DNA from: an uncultured Chloroflexota bacterium | GTDB taxonomy: Bacteria > Chloroflexota > Dehalococcoidia > Lucifugimonadales > GCA-002694895 | Direction: 5' to 3' | DNA length: 34,793 nucleotides | Assembly (NCBI GenBank): GCA_913045935.1 | Contig: CAJWSY010000011.1 | Span: 1-34,793 of the forward strand | Part shown: positions 18,625 through 28,016 of the stretch, in pieces | Layout of the letters: every line of letters starts with the position of its first letter | How positions within the stretch are numbered: the first letter of the stretch is position 1 | Made by a program: the position numbers and the translations under genes | Notes under the pieces: model-generated | Databases searched by the model: none | Told to the model about the DNA's origin: nothing | Seen by the model: the letters and a program-made list of their open reading frames with translations, nothing else

Positions 18625-21273
18625 CTATTTATTCAACAATTTTCTTAATACAAATTGTAGCAATCCACCATTGGTAAAATAATTTACTTCTGCGTTTGTA
18701 TCAATTCTTGATTTAACTTCAATAGTTTTAGAAGTATTATCATCGGGATTTTTCAAAGTTACATTTAAAGCTGCCCCAGGTACTTTTGTTGCCTCAATAT
18801 CGTCTAAAGAAATAATTTCATTCCCTTTTAGTTTTAGAGATTGAAAATCATCATTATTAGTAAATTCTACAGGTAGAATTCCCATTCCAATTAAGTTAGA
18901 TCTATGTATTCTTTCATAGCTTTTAGCTATAACAAGCTTTACTCCCAACAAATACGGTCCTTTAGCCGCCCAATCTCTGGAACTTCCGCTACCGTATTCT
19001 GAGCCTGCAATAAGTACAAGTGGTGTATTTGTTTCTTTATACTTCTGTGAAGCGTCGAATATACTCATTCTTTCTTCAGATGGAAAATGAATTGTATACC
19101 CTCCCTCTACATCTGTTAGTAAGTTTTTTAATCTTACATTTGCAAATGTACCTCTGATCATTACATTATCATTACCTCTTCTAGAGCCATAAGTATTAAA
19201 ATCAATAGGGCTTATATCTTTTTGTTGCAGGTATTCCGATGCAGGGGAGGATTTACTAATATTTCCTGCTGGAGATATGTGATCAGTAGTAATGCTGTCA
19301 CCTAATACAGCTAATACTCTGGCTTGATTAATATTTTTTAATTCAGGTAAATCTTTAGTGAAATCATCAAATATAGATAAAGGTTGAATATATGTTGAAA
19401 ATTCATCCCAATTATACAAATCTCCATCAGGCACTTCTAATTCTTTCCAATTATCATCTCCATCAAAAACTTCGTCATAACGTTTTTTAAACATTTCTGG
19501 ACTTAAGGAAAAACCAACTGTATTTTCAATTTCATCTTTTGTTGGCCAAATATCTTTTAGAAAAATATTTTCTCCTTGTTCGGTTTGGCCAATAGGATCT
19601 TTTTCAAAATCAATATCTATTGTTCCTGCCAACGCATAAGCTACAACTAATATTGGTGATGCAAGGTAATTTGCTTTTACTTGTTGATGAACTCTGGCTT
19701 CAAAATTTCTATTTCCACTGAGAACTGCACATGTGATTAAATCATCATCATCAATTTTGTTTCCCACATCTTCAGGTAATGGGCCGCTATTGCCAATACA
19801 AGAAGTGCAACCATGTCCAACTATATGAAATCCTAATTTTTCTAATGGATCGATTAATTCTGCTTTTTCTAAATAATCATCTACAACTTGTGATCCAGGT
19901 GCCAAACTTGTTTTTACCCAAGGTTTAGTTTTCAGTCCAAATTTAACTGCATTTTGCGCTAATATTCCTGCTCCAACCATAACGTCAGGATTTGAAGTAT
20001 TAGTACAACTTGTTATTGCAGCAATAACAACCGAACCATGATCAAGGGAGCTGGAATCTGTGATATATTCCTGAGATTCTGATAAAAAATCAGAGAAATT
20101 TGTTCTTACTTCTGATAGCTTAACTTTATCCTGTGGCCTTTTTGGTCCCGCCATACTTTGCTCAATTTCACTTAAATCGATTGTTATGGTGTCATCAAAT
20201 GTTTTTTGATTATCAACTCCATATAGACCTTGCATTTTAGCATATTTTTCTACCAATTCAATTTGATCATTTTCTCTCCCAGTTAACTCTAAATAATCCA
20301 AAGTTTTTGAATCAATAGGAAAAAGAGAGGCGGTAGCGCCGTATTCTGGAGCCATATTTGAAATAGTAGCTCTATCAGGCAAAGATAACTCATCAAAACT
20401 TTCACCAAAAAATTCTACTATTTTTCCTACTACGCCATATTGTCTTAATTTTTGTGTTATTGTTAAAACCAAATCAGTAGCTGTGACTTGTCTAGATAAA
20501 GATCCAACCAAATTTACACCGACCACTGAAGGGATTTTCATGTAAACTGGTTGCCCAACCATAACAGATTCTGCTTCAATACCTCCTACTCCCCAAGCTA
20601 AAACTCCCAAGCCATTTACCATGGGTGTATGAGAATCAGTGCCAATTACAGTATCAGGTATAACTATCGATATATTATCGTAATCTTTAACAGAAACAAC
20701 AGGTGATAAATACTCTAAATTTACTTGGTGAACAATGCCCGCTCCAGGTGGCACCACTTTCATGTTGCTAAAAGATTTTTGGCCCCATTTAAGCAAAGAA
20801 TATCTTTCGCTATTTCTTTCATATTCTTTTTCCACATTTCCCATAAAAGCATTTTTTGTCCCAAAAAAATCTACCTGAACACTATGATCAATTACTAAAT
20901 CAACAGGAACCATTGGATTAACAATGGAAGGATCTCCATTATTTTTTTTCACCGCATCACGCATACTTGCCAAATCTACAACCACAGGCACACCGGTAAA
21001 ATCTTGCAACAAAACTCTAGAGGGATAATATGGTATTTCTTCTGAATTTTCAAAATCTGACCATTTATTTAAATCAGTTAGATTAAATTCTTCATTGCCA
21101 CTTAAAGATGTATTCCTAATAATACTTTCAGTCATTATTTTGACTGCATTTGGCATTTTACTAATTTGAAGGTCCGGATTTAATGCATCCAGTTTATCTA
21201 AACTGCAGAAATTAAATTCTTTAGATCCAATACTAAATGAATCTATTATTTTATATTTGTCTTCAAAATTCAT
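18625..21273 (-). CDS. acnA: Aconitate hydratase (AcnA type)
   Basis: TCA-cycle enzyme interconverting citrate and isocitrate through a [4Fe-4S] cluster. The 882-aa protein is the AcnA/IRP type. The three cluster cysteines are C423 (ITSCTNTS), C489 and C492 (GCTSCIGNSG). Other conserved stretches are TDSHTPMVNGLG (212-223), DHSVQVDFFG (129-138) and GSGSSRDWAAKG in the swivel domain. A good Shine-Dalgarno GAGGGG lies upstream. It follows the ferredoxin gene by 37 nt on the same strand, so they may share a transcript; no direct functional link is known. AcnA proteins can moonlight as RNA-binding iron sensors, but nothing here shows that. Confidence 0.97.
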   Translation of the reverse strand: MNFEDKYKIIDSFSIGSKEFNFCSLDKLDALNPDLQISKMPNAVKIMTESIIRNTSLSGNEEFNLTDLNKWSDFENSEEIPYYPSRVLLQDFTGVPVVVDLASMRDAVKKNNGDPSIVNPMVPVDLVIDHSVQVDFFGTKNAFMGNVEKEYERNSERYSLLKWGQKSFSNMKVVPPGAGIVHQVNLEYLSPVVSVKDYDNISIVIPDTVIGTDSHTPMVNGLGVLAWGVGGIEAESVMVGQPVYMKIPSVVGVNLVGSLSRQVTATDLVLTITQKLRQYGVVGKIVEFFGESFDELSLPDRATISNMAPEYGATASLFPIDSKTLDYLELTGRENDQIELVEKYAKMQGLYGVDNQKTFDDTITIDLSEIEQSMAGPKRPQDKVKLSEVRTNFSDFLSESQEYITDSSSLDHGSVVIAAITSCTNTSNPDVMVGAGILAQNAVKFGLKTKPWVKTSLAPGSQVVDDYLEKAELIDPLEKLGFHIVGHGCTSCIGNSGPLPEDVGNKIDDDDLITCAVLSGNRNFEARVHQQVKANYLASPILVVAYALAGTIDIDFEKDPIGQTEQGENIFLKDIWPTKDEIENTVGFSLSPEMFKKRYDEVFDGDDNWKELEVPDGDLYNWDEFSTYIQPLSIFDDFTKDLPELKNINQARVLAVLGDSITTDHISPAGNISKSSPASEYLQQKDISPIDFNTYGSRRGNDNVMIRGTFANVRLKNLLTDVEGGYTIHFPSEERMSIFDASQKYKETNTPLVLIAGSEYGSGSSRDWAAKGPYLLGVKLVIAKSYERIHRSNLIGMGILPVEFTNNDDFQSLKLKGNEIISLDDIEATKVPGAALNVTLKNPDDNTSKTIEVKSRIDTNAEVNYFTNGGLLQFVLRKLLNK

Positions 21274-21310
21274 AATTTAAATCCCCTCATAAATTTAAAT
21301 TTTATAAATG

Positions 21311-21559
21311 TTATCTTTGCAAATTAAAGTAGTTGTAATTTTTATCAATATATTCTTGCTCATCCTTTGGAACATCTTCTTCTGCATATATAGCTTCTAC
21401 TGGGCACACTGGCTCACATGCAGCACAATCAATACATTCCTCGGGATTAATATAAAATTGATCATCATTGTCTGTTGTATAAATACAATCAACAGGACAG
21501 ACATCTACACAAGAAGCATCTTTTAATCCAACGCAGGCTTTAGAAATAATATAAGTCAT
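21311..21559 (-). CDS. fdxA: 7Fe ferredoxin ([3Fe-4S][4Fe-4S], FdxA type)
   Basis: Small soluble electron carrier, 82 aa from the ATG at 21559. A longer TTG start at 21589 is open, but the ATG has a Shine-Dalgarno (GAGGAAAA) at the right distance and gives the usual MTYIISKAC start. Cysteine spacing is C-x7-C-x3-CP in the first half and C-x2-C-x2-C-x3-CP in the second (ECIDCAACEPVCPVEAIY). The middle cysteine of the first motif is Leu (CVGLKDASC), which fits one [3Fe-4S] plus one [4Fe-4S] cluster as in Azotobacter FdI. It is divergent from polA, with overlapping promoter regions. Confidence 0.92.
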   Translation of the reverse strand: MTYIISKACVGLKDASCVDVCPVDCIYTTDNDDQFYINPEECIDCAACEPVCPVEAIYAEEDVPKDEQEYIDKNYNYFNLQR

Positions 21560-21582
21560 ACAATTTTCCTCGAAGTTTTTTT

Positions 21583-21610
21583 TTGACAAATTTAATAGTA
21601 TATTTATACA
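21583..21610 (+). promoter_or_regulatory. Promoter of the polA-greA-like operon
   Basis: Plus-strand -35 box TTGACA (perfect, 21583-21588), a 16-nt spacer and a -10 box TATACA (21605-21610). Transcription is expected near 21617, giving a leader of about 40 nt before the inferred polA start. On the opposite strand a possible TTGTAA...TATACT pair for fdxA overlaps the same bases, so the two promoters may compete for RNA polymerase. Confidence 0.6.
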
Positions 21611-21645
21611 TTTAACCTTACAATATATTTTGCAGGATATTTTCT

Positions 21646-21665
21646 AAAGGATTCTAATTATAATA
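21646..21665 (+). promoter_or_regulatory. Shine-Dalgarno and inferred AUU/AUA start of polA
   Basis: AAAGGA (21646-21651) is followed in the polA frame by ATT (21657), ATA (21660) and ATA (21663), at spacings of 5, 8 and 11 nt. The frame has an upstream stop at 21645-21647, and no ATG, GTG or TTG occurs before 21714. The first TTG/ATG (21714/21717) lies inside the conserved polymerase N-terminus. Confidence 0.5.
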
Positions 21666-24461
21666 AGCAAAAATAAAAATAAAAATAAATTTTTATTAAT
21701 TGACGGCCATTACTTGATGTTCAGATCGTGGTACGGCATACAAGCTCCGATGATAAATAGTTCTGGTATAGAATTAAGTGCAATTTATGGATTCTTCAAT
21801 ACCATACTTAAATTATTAAATTCACTTGAACCTTCACATTTTGCTATCGCATTTGATACAAAAGGTCCCACATTTAGAAATGAAATTTATTCAGATTATA
21901 AAGCAAACAGATCAGAAGCTCCGGATGAACTTAAAATTCAGCTAAACTTAATAACTGAGAAATTACCAAAAACAAAAATCACATCATTTTCAGAAAATTT
22001 TTATGAAGCTGATGATGTTCTTGGTACATTAAGTAATAATTTAAGCAAAAACCTTGATAATCATGTGTATATATATTCAGGTGATTCAGACCTACACCAG
22101 CTAATAAAGCAGAATGTGTTTATAATAACCACATCTAGGTCAGGTGATCTGAAACTATTTAATGAAAAAGAAATAAAAAATACATACGAAGGTTTAGCCC
22201 CAAATCAAATTATAGATTTCAAATCATTAACAGGAGATACATCAGATAACATTCCAGGAATACCCGGAGTAGGAAGAAAAACTGCAATCAAATTACTTAA
22301 CGAATACAAAACTCTAGAAAACTTATTTAAAAACATCGAGCAAATCAAACAACAAAAATTAAGAAATAATTTAAATGAATACAATCAAAATTCGATTAAA
22401 GCCAAAGAACTTGTAACGATAAATCAAAATTTAAATATCGATATAGAAACATATAAACTTTCAATTGAACAAATCAATCAATCAAATTTAATTAATCTTT
22501 TTAAAGAATTTGAATTCAATTCCTTAATCGACAGATATCAGAAATCATTTTTCAAAACTTCAAAAATTGAATCAGAAAAAAATAAACCAAAAAAAATCAG
22601 ACTACACATTGTCGATGATTTGAATAAATTGGATGATTTAATTACAAATTTAAATTCACAATCAGAATTTGCGCTAGACACTGAAACAGATTCTTTAAAT
22701 TTGATAGATAATCCTATAGTGGGGATTTCGATTTGCTTTAATGATTCTGACGGATATTACTTACCTTTTCAGCATAAAGATGATAAAAATCTGGATATCA
22801 TCGCTGCATTAACCAAAATTAAGCCAATATTAGAATCAGAAAATATACTCAAATTTGCGCACAATGTAAATTTTGACTATTCGGTTTTAGTTGACCAGTA
22901 TAAAAAATTAAATTTAGATTTAACTATCAAAAATTTCAATTTTGACACTTTGTTAGCTGCCCACATATTAAATTATCCAAACCTAGGGTTAAAAAATATT
23001 GTAAAAGATTTATTCTCAATAGATCTAAAACCAATAACTGCAATAATAGGAAGTGGAAAAAATCAGGATAAAATGTCAGCAAAAAAAATACACGAAGTCG
23101 CAGAATATGCAATTCATGATGCATATTACACCTATAAATTAAAAAAAATATTAGAAAGCGAACTTATTGAAAATAATTACCAACATCTTTTCGAAGAAAT
23201 TGAAATGAAATTGATTCCTGTTTTGATCGAAATGCAAAATAACGGAATGCCTCTTAATACAAACTATTTAAACGATTTAGACCAAAAATTCACTATAAAA
23301 ATCAAGGATATTGAATCTAAAGCTAAAAACATTACAAACAAAGAAATAAATCTTAATTCTCCTAAACAATTAAGTGAAATCTTATTTGAAGATTTAGATT
23401 TACCTAAAAGTAAAAAAACAAAGTCTGGATATTCCACAGACTCTCAATCTATTTCTGATTTGAAAAATAAATTGTACGACAAATTAAAATCCACAAAAAA
23501 TTACAACCCTACTCTTGAAGATTCAAGAAATATTCAATTTTTAACTCTAATACAAGATTATAGAGAAATATCAAAACTGCTTTCGACTTACATAAAAATA
23601 TTACCTGAACTTGTTAATAAAGATACAAAAAGAGTTCATACAAAATTCAATCAATCGGCTACAGCAACAGGAAGACTTTCAAGTACAGAACCAAACTTGC
23701 AGACTATTCCTAAAAAATCGGAACTTGGTAAGCTTGTAAGATCGTCTTTTGCTATTAAAAACGAAGATCAAGAATTGGTTTCAGCAGACTATTCACAAAT
23801 AGAGTTAAGAGTTTTGGCACACTTTTCTAAAGATGAAAATCTTATTAATGCGTTTAATGATGGAGAGGATATTCATAACTTTACAGCTGCAATGATGTAC
23901 AACTGTAAAAAAGAAGATGTTACATCGCAAATGAGAAGAATATCAAAAATTCTTAATTTTGGAGTACTTTATGGATTAAGTCCCTACGGAATATCCAGGC
24001 AAACAGATTTAAGTGTGCAACAAGGGAAAGATTTTATAGAAATGTATTTTACAAGATTTCCTTCAATATTAAATTACATCAACAACATCAAAGAAGATGC
24101 TAAAAAAACAGGATACGTAAGTACTTTCTTTGGTAGAAAAAGATATATACAAGAACTGAAATCAAATGACAAAAGAATTCAAGCACATGGCGAAAGGATG
24201 GCTATAAACATGCCCATTCAAGGAACAGCAGCTGAAATCATAAAACTAGCGATGATCAAAATTTCAAATGAAATTTCAAATTCAAAAATCAGCGCTAAAA
24301 TGTTACTTCAAATACATGACGAACTTGTTTTTGAATCTAATAAATCTGATTCAAAACAACTAGTTAATATGCTTAGCAATATTATGACTAATGTAGTACA
24401 ATTGTTAGTTCCTTTGGAAATAAATATTGAAATAGGTAACAATTTAGGAGAAATGGAATAA
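21657..24461 (+). CDS. polA: DNA polymerase I with 5'-3' and 3'-5' exonuclease domains
   Basis: Repair and Okazaki-fragment polymerase of about 934 aa. The 5' nuclease domain begins at FLLIDGHYL, which precedes the first ATG at 21717; its first Asp is a metal ligand, so the true start must lie upstream. The best candidates are ATT/ATA codons at 21657-21663 behind AAAGGA. The flap nuclease has YEADDVLGTL, GDSDLHQL and GDTSDNIPGIPGVG. The 3'-5' exonuclease looks intact: DTETDS, HNVNFDYSVL and YAIHDAYYTYKL. The polymerase domain has motif A DYSQIELR, motif B RRISKILNFGVLYG with Phe at the nucleotide-selecting position, and motif C QIHDELVFE. The GreA-like gene follows after 19 nt. Confidence 0.95.
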   Translation: MIISKNKNKNKFLLIDGHYLMFRSWYGIQAPMINSSGIELSAIYGFFNTILKLLNSLEPSHFAIAFDTKGPTFRNEIYSDYKANRSEAPDELKIQLNLITEKLPKTKITSFSENFYEADDVLGTLSNNLSKNLDNHVYIYSGDSDLHQLIKQNVFIITTSRSGDLKLFNEKEIKNTYEGLAPNQIIDFKSLTGDTSDNIPGIPGVGRKTAIKLLNEYKTLENLFKNIEQIKQQKLRNNLNEYNQNSIKAKELVTINQNLNIDIETYKLSIEQINQSNLINLFKEFEFNSLIDRYQKSFFKTSKIESEKNKPKKIRLHIVDDLNKLDDLITNLNSQSEFALDTETDSLNLIDNPIVGISICFNDSDGYYLPFQHKDDKNLDIIAALTKIKPILESENILKFAHNVNFDYSVLVDQYKKLNLDLTIKNFNFDTLLAAHILNYPNLGLKNIVKDLFSIDLKPITAIIGSGKNQDKMSAKKIHEVAEYAIHDAYYTYKLKKILESELIENNYQHLFEEIEMKLIPVLIEMQNNGMPLNTNYLNDLDQKFTIKIKDIESKAKNITNKEINLNSPKQLSEILFEDLDLPKSKKTKSGYSTDSQSISDLKNKLYDKLKSTKNYNPTLEDSRNIQFLTLIQDYREISKLLSTYIKILPELVNKDTKRVHTKFNQSATATGRLSSTEPNLQTIPKKSELGKLVRSSFAIKNEDQELVSADYSQIELRVLAHFSKDENLINAFNDGEDIHNFTAAMMYNCKKEDVTSQMRRISKILNFGVLYGLSPYGISRQTDLSVQQGKDFIEMYFTRFPSILNYINNIKEDAKKTGYVSTFFGRKRYIQELKSNDKRIQAHGERMAINMPIQGTAAEIIKLAMIKISNEISNSKISAKMLLQIHDELVFESNKSDSKQLVNMLSNIMTNVVQLLVPLEINIEIGNNLGEME
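21669..21690 (+). repeat. Hexamer tandem repeat in the polA 5' end
   Basis: Three perfect tandem copies of AAAAAT plus a partial fourth, just after the inferred polA start. They encode alternating Lys/Asn residues before the first strand of the exonuclease domain. Gains or losses of whole hexamers would keep the frame. Confidence 0.7.
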
Positions 24462-24480
24462 TTTTTAAATAGGAGTCAAG

Positions 24481-25365
24481 ATGTCTACCGATAAAGTAAA
24501 ACCAACAGAAAATCTCATCAAAGCTGTAAATTTATATACCAACCGTATGAGAAAATCTCGTAAAGAAAGCATCAAAAATGATTTGTCGTCATTTGTTCAA
24601 TGGCTATCTCAATGTCTAGATAGTAAATCTTACAATGAAGATCAAAATACAAATAACATTGATTTAAATTTGATAGAACCGAGTTTTATCGAGCAATATG
24701 TTCAAATTACTAATGTAAAACATTCAAATTTTAACGCCTCAAAAAAATTAACAGTAGCTAGAGATTTCTTGGGTTTCCTTCATAATCCAGACCCAAATGA
24801 TGAGTCTATAACATTCACAGAATCAAACCTAGGTAATCACATTAGGAACAAGAAAGGTAGAAGAGCGGGTTCACTAAGTTTGAAATCAAGATTGCATGAA
24901 GAAGAATCAATTGAGATATCTCAAGAATACCATGATACTTTGAAAAAAGATTTAGAAGAAAAATTCAAAGAAAGAGAAGAAGTTGTTATAGAAATAAATA
25001 AAGCTGCTGCAGATAAAGATTTCAGGGAAAATGCCCCTTTGGAAGCAGCCAGAGAAAAACAAGGTCTTATTGAATCTCAAATTAAAACCATTGAAGAAAC
25101 TATTAGAAAGTCGGTCATCATCAATACCAAAAAAAATTCCAAGACTAACAAGTTAGCAAAAATCGGATCAAAAGTAACAATGATTCAAGATAAAAATCGA
25201 GTTAAAATCAGTTTGGTATCATCTCCGGAAGCTGATGTGAGTTCCTCAAAAATATCGGTAGATTCACCACTGGGTCAGGCAATAGTTGGTAAAACCGAAA
25301 ATGACGAAGTAATTGTAGAAGCTCCTGCAGGTGAAATGAACTATAAAATAATAAAAATTACTTAA
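24481..25365 (+). CDS. GreA-like transcription factor fused to an integrase-type SAM-like N-terminal domain
   Basis: The 294-aa protein has two parts. Residues about 8-103 resemble the core-binding (SAM-like) domain of tyrosine recombinases (LYTNRMRKSRKESIKNDLSSFVQWL, then FIEQYV and KKLTVARDFLGFL), without a catalytic domain. A basic linker (RNKKGRRAG, 122-130) follows. Residues about 147-294 are GreA-like. A coiled coil carries the tip acids in ADKDFRENA (D180, E183), which place Mg2+ in the RNA polymerase active site for transcript cleavage. The C-terminal FKBP-like domain has ISVDSPLGQAIVGK and EVIVEAPAGE. The protein should therefore rescue backtracked polymerase. The extra domain may bind DNA. 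It follows polA by 19 nt with an AGGAG site. Whether it is the organism's only GreA is unknown. Confidence 0.85.
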   Translation: MSTDKVKPTENLIKAVNLYTNRMRKSRKESIKNDLSSFVQWLSQCLDSKSYNEDQNTNNIDLNLIEPSFIEQYVQITNVKHSNFNASKKLTVARDFLGFLHNPDPNDESITFTESNLGNHIRNKKGRRAGSLSLKSRLHEEESIEISQEYHDTLKKDLEEKFKEREEVVIEINKAAADKDFRENAPLEAAREKQGLIESQIKTIEETIRKSVIINTKKNSKTNKLAKIGSKVTMIQDKNRVKISLVSSPEADVSSSKISVDSPLGQAIVGKTENDEVIVEAPAGEMNYKIIKIT

Positions 25366-26783
25366 CTTAAATCAATACATTTTATTAAATTAGCTATCAT
25401 GATATCTGCTGTTTCTTGATTAATAGATTCTGAATAAATTCTAATTAAATTTTCAGTCCCAGAAATACGAATTAAAATCCAACTTCCGTCGTTGTATGAA
25501 AATTTAAGACCATCCCGCTCATCTACATAGCTTAAACCAAAATCATAAATATCATTTGCTTTTACATTTTTTAATGCGTTAATCAAATCTGATCTGTTTC
25601 TTGAATTAAACTCTAAATCTTTTCTACCAATATACGTAGGTCCTGTAATTTTATTGATACTTTCTAAAATCTGACTTATAGAAAGACCTGACTCAATAAT
25701 TAAATGTATTATATAAATACTACTAACAATCCCGTCTCTGTCATTATAATCAAGGAATCCAAAACCACTACTTTCCTCGCCTGCAATCATAGCTTCTGCA
25801 TTCAGTAAATATTTACTCAAATATTTAAAACCAATCGGAGTTTCGACTACTGGTACTTTATAATGTGCTGCAAGACTAGAGATTGTATTACTAACAGATA
25901 TGCTTTTCACAACTGGAAGACGTTCATTTTGATGCTCAAGAAGATAATATAACAATAATAAAAATATTTGATAAGTTTCAAGTATTTCTCCATTTTCATC
26001 CACAATACCAACTCTATCTCCATCCAAATCAAAAGCTAAACCCAATGTGTAATTTTCATTTTTTATTCTTTGGGAAAGTTTGCTGAGGTTTTCTTTAATC
26101 GGTTCAGGTTTTTTAATACCAGGAAATGAAGGATTAACATAATTATTAATAGAGTCAATTACAACAGGCGACCCCTTAACGTCAATTAAATCTTCAATGT
26201 AATCAGCAGTTGTACCGAACATATTATCAACCAAAATTCGTATACTAGACTTGGAGATATCAGATATTGGTAATTTATCTCTTAAATCTTCTAAATATCC
26301 TTCTTTTGGAGATATTTCAGTTAATAATCCTTTAATGTTTCTAGCATATTTTTCTGAAATTTCCTTACTTTTTGTTATTGAGATATTAGATTCAATAAAA
26401 TCTAATTCATCTTGTAAAAGAGCAGTCCCATTAGAATTACGTAGTTTTATACCATTCCATTTGAAATCGTTATGGCTGGCTGTGATAATAATCCCCAAAT
26501 CGCATCCTCTTGAAATAACTTCACTTGTTAAAACAGGTGTAGGAGTAGGTTCGATTGCAAGATATGTATCAATACCTGAATCTAATAATATACGAGATAT
26601 ACGTTGAGCAGTTTCCTTGGAATTAAATCTTGTATCATAGCCAATAATAACTCCTCTTTCGTTAGACAATTTTTCTTTTACAAAAGCTGCAATACTCCAA
26701 GCGATCAGATCAATATTTTCATATTTAAAATCATCTGCAATGATTCCTCTCCACCCATCAGTGCCAAACTTAATATGTTTCAT
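25362..26783 (-). CDS. Phosphoglucomutase/phosphomannomutase family protein
   Basis: Alpha-D-phosphohexomutase interconverting sugar 1- and 6-phosphates, 473 aa. The four family signatures are present: FGTDGWRG (6-13), the phosphoserine loop TASHND with S103, the metal loop DLDGDRVG (about residues 250-257), and the sugar-binding GEESSG. The C-terminal phosphate-binding loop RISGTENLIRIY follows. GEESSG with a Ser rather than GEMSGH-type context is typical of glucose/mannose mutases rather than GlmM, but I cannot choose between PGM and PMM. The gene is convergent with the GreA-like gene and overlaps it by 4 nt. It is separated from metK by 20 nt and may be cotranscribed with it. Confidence 0.92.
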   Translation of the reverse strand: MKHIKFGTDGWRGIIADDFKYENIDLIAWSIAAFVKEKLSNERGVIIGYDTRFNSKETAQRISRILLDSGIDTYLAIEPTPTPVLTSEVISRGCDLGIIITASHNDFKWNGIKLRNSNGTALLQDELDFIESNISITKSKEISEKYARNIKGLLTEISPKEGYLEDLRDKLPISDISKSSIRILVDNMFGTTADYIEDLIDVKGSPVVIDSINNYVNPSFPGIKKPEPIKENLSKLSQRIKNENYTLGLAFDLDGDRVGIVDENGEILETYQIFLLLLYYLLEHQNERLPVVKSISVSNTISSLAAHYKVPVVETPIGFKYLSKYLLNAEAMIAGEESSGFGFLDYNDRDGIVSSIYIIHLIIESGLSISQILESINKITGPTYIGRKDLEFNSRNRSDLINALKNVKANDIYDFGLSYVDERDGLKFSYNDGSWILIRISGTENLIRIYSESINQETADIMIANLIKCIDLS

Positions 26784-26803
26784 ATTTAACTTTTAAATTT
26801 ATA

Positions 26804-28003
26804 TTATAAAAGGTTTTGTATTTCTTGAACTTTATCTAATTTTTCCCAAGGTAAATCTAAATCAAGTCTACCAAAATGTCCATAAAAACTTGTTGGTGAA
26901 TATATTGGGGAACGTAAGTTTAATTGATCAATAATAGCTGCGGGTCTTAAATCAAAAACCTGCTCTATAATTTCAATTATTTTGTTGTAAGGCAATTTAC
27001 TTGTTCCGTAAGTTTCAACTGACACAGACACAGGTTCTGCCATTCCAATTGCATAGGCAATTTGTACTTCACATGCTTCAGCTAAATCTGCAGCAACGAT
27101 ATTCTTTGCAACGTATCGGGCAGCATAAGCGCCTGATCTGTCAACTTTAGTTGGATCTTTACCTGAAAAAGCTCCGCCTCCATGTCTTGCAAATCCTCCG
27201 TAAGTATCAACTAATATTTTTCTACCAGTCAAACCAGTGTCTCCGTTAGGTCCTCCGATGACAAATCTACCTGATGGATTTACATAATATTTTGTTTTTT
27301 CATCAATTAAGTTTTCTGGAATGATTTCATTAATTACATGTTTCAATATATCATTATAAATCTGATTTTGATCTACATCTGGTTCGTGTTGAGTGCTAAT
27401 TACAACTGTATCAACTCTTTGAGGTTTTCCGTTTGAATACTCTATAGTTACTTGAGATTTCCCATCCGGTCTTAGGTAAGGTAATACGTTTTTGTTTCGA
27501 ATTTCTGATAATTTTTGAACTAATTTATGAGATAAAGTTATAGGTAATGGCATCAACTCTTCTGTATCCTTGCAAGCATACCCAACCATCATTCCTTGAT
27601 CTCCTGCTCCTATTGTAGATTTTTCATCTTGAACATTTGATCTTTTTTCTAATGATTCAGATACTCCTTGAGAAATATCTTGCGATTGTTCGTTGATCGA
27701 AAGCATAATTCCACAAGATTTAGAATCAAATCCCAATTCAGGGTCATTAAACCCAATATCTGAAATTACTTTTCTAACAACAGATGGAATATCAACATAT
27801 GCCTCGGTACTTATCTCGCCCATAATGACAACTAATCCTGTTGTTATAGCTACCTCGCAGGCAACACGTGCTTTTTTGTCTATTGAAAGAATACTGTCTA
27901 ATATTGCATCTGAAATTTGATCACAGATTTTGTCTGGATGTCCTTCAGTAACCGATTCAGACGTAAACAAATATGAATCTGCATTTATAAAATCATAACT
28001 CAC
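26804..28003 (-). CDS. metK: S-adenosylmethionine synthetase
   Basis: Makes SAM from methionine and ATP. The 399-aa protein carries the signature stretches [16 protein letters not shown] (21-36), [12 protein letters not shown] and [14 protein letters not shown]. The P-loop-like [20 protein letters not shown] follows. The start is a GTG at 28003 with a strong Shine-Dalgarno AAGGAG at the end of ahcY, 13 nt upstream. It is downstream of ahcY in one operon, so SAM synthesis and breakdown of SAH are co-expressed. No SAM or SAH riboswitch is visible upstream. Confidence 0.97.
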   Translation of the reverse strand: MSYDFINADSYLFTSESVTEGHPDKICDQISDAILDSILSIDKKARVACEVAITTGLVVIMGEISTEAYVDIPSVVRKVISDIGFNDPELGFDSKSCGIMLSINEQSQDISQGVSESLEKRSNVQDEKSTIGAGDQGMMVGYACKDTEELMPLPITLSHKLVQKLSEIRNKNVLPYLRPDGKSQVTIEYSNGKPQRVDTVVISTQHEPDVDQNQIYNDILKHVINEIIPENLIDEKTKYYVNPSGRFVIGGPNGDTGLTGRKILVDTYGGFARHGGGAFSGKDPTKVDRSGAYAARYVAKNIVAADLAEACEVQIAYAIGMAEPVSVSVETYGTSKLPYNKIIEIIEQVFDLRPAAIIDQLNLRSPIYSPTSFYGHFGRLDLDLPWEKLDKVQEIQNLL

Positions 28004-28016
28004 TTTGTACCTCCTT

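Noticed and set aside
21560-21589. Longer TTG start for the ferredoxin
   Set aside because: The internal ATG at 21559 has a well-placed GAGGA site and gives the standard ferredoxin N-terminus; the extra residues include the Shine-Dalgarno sequence itself.
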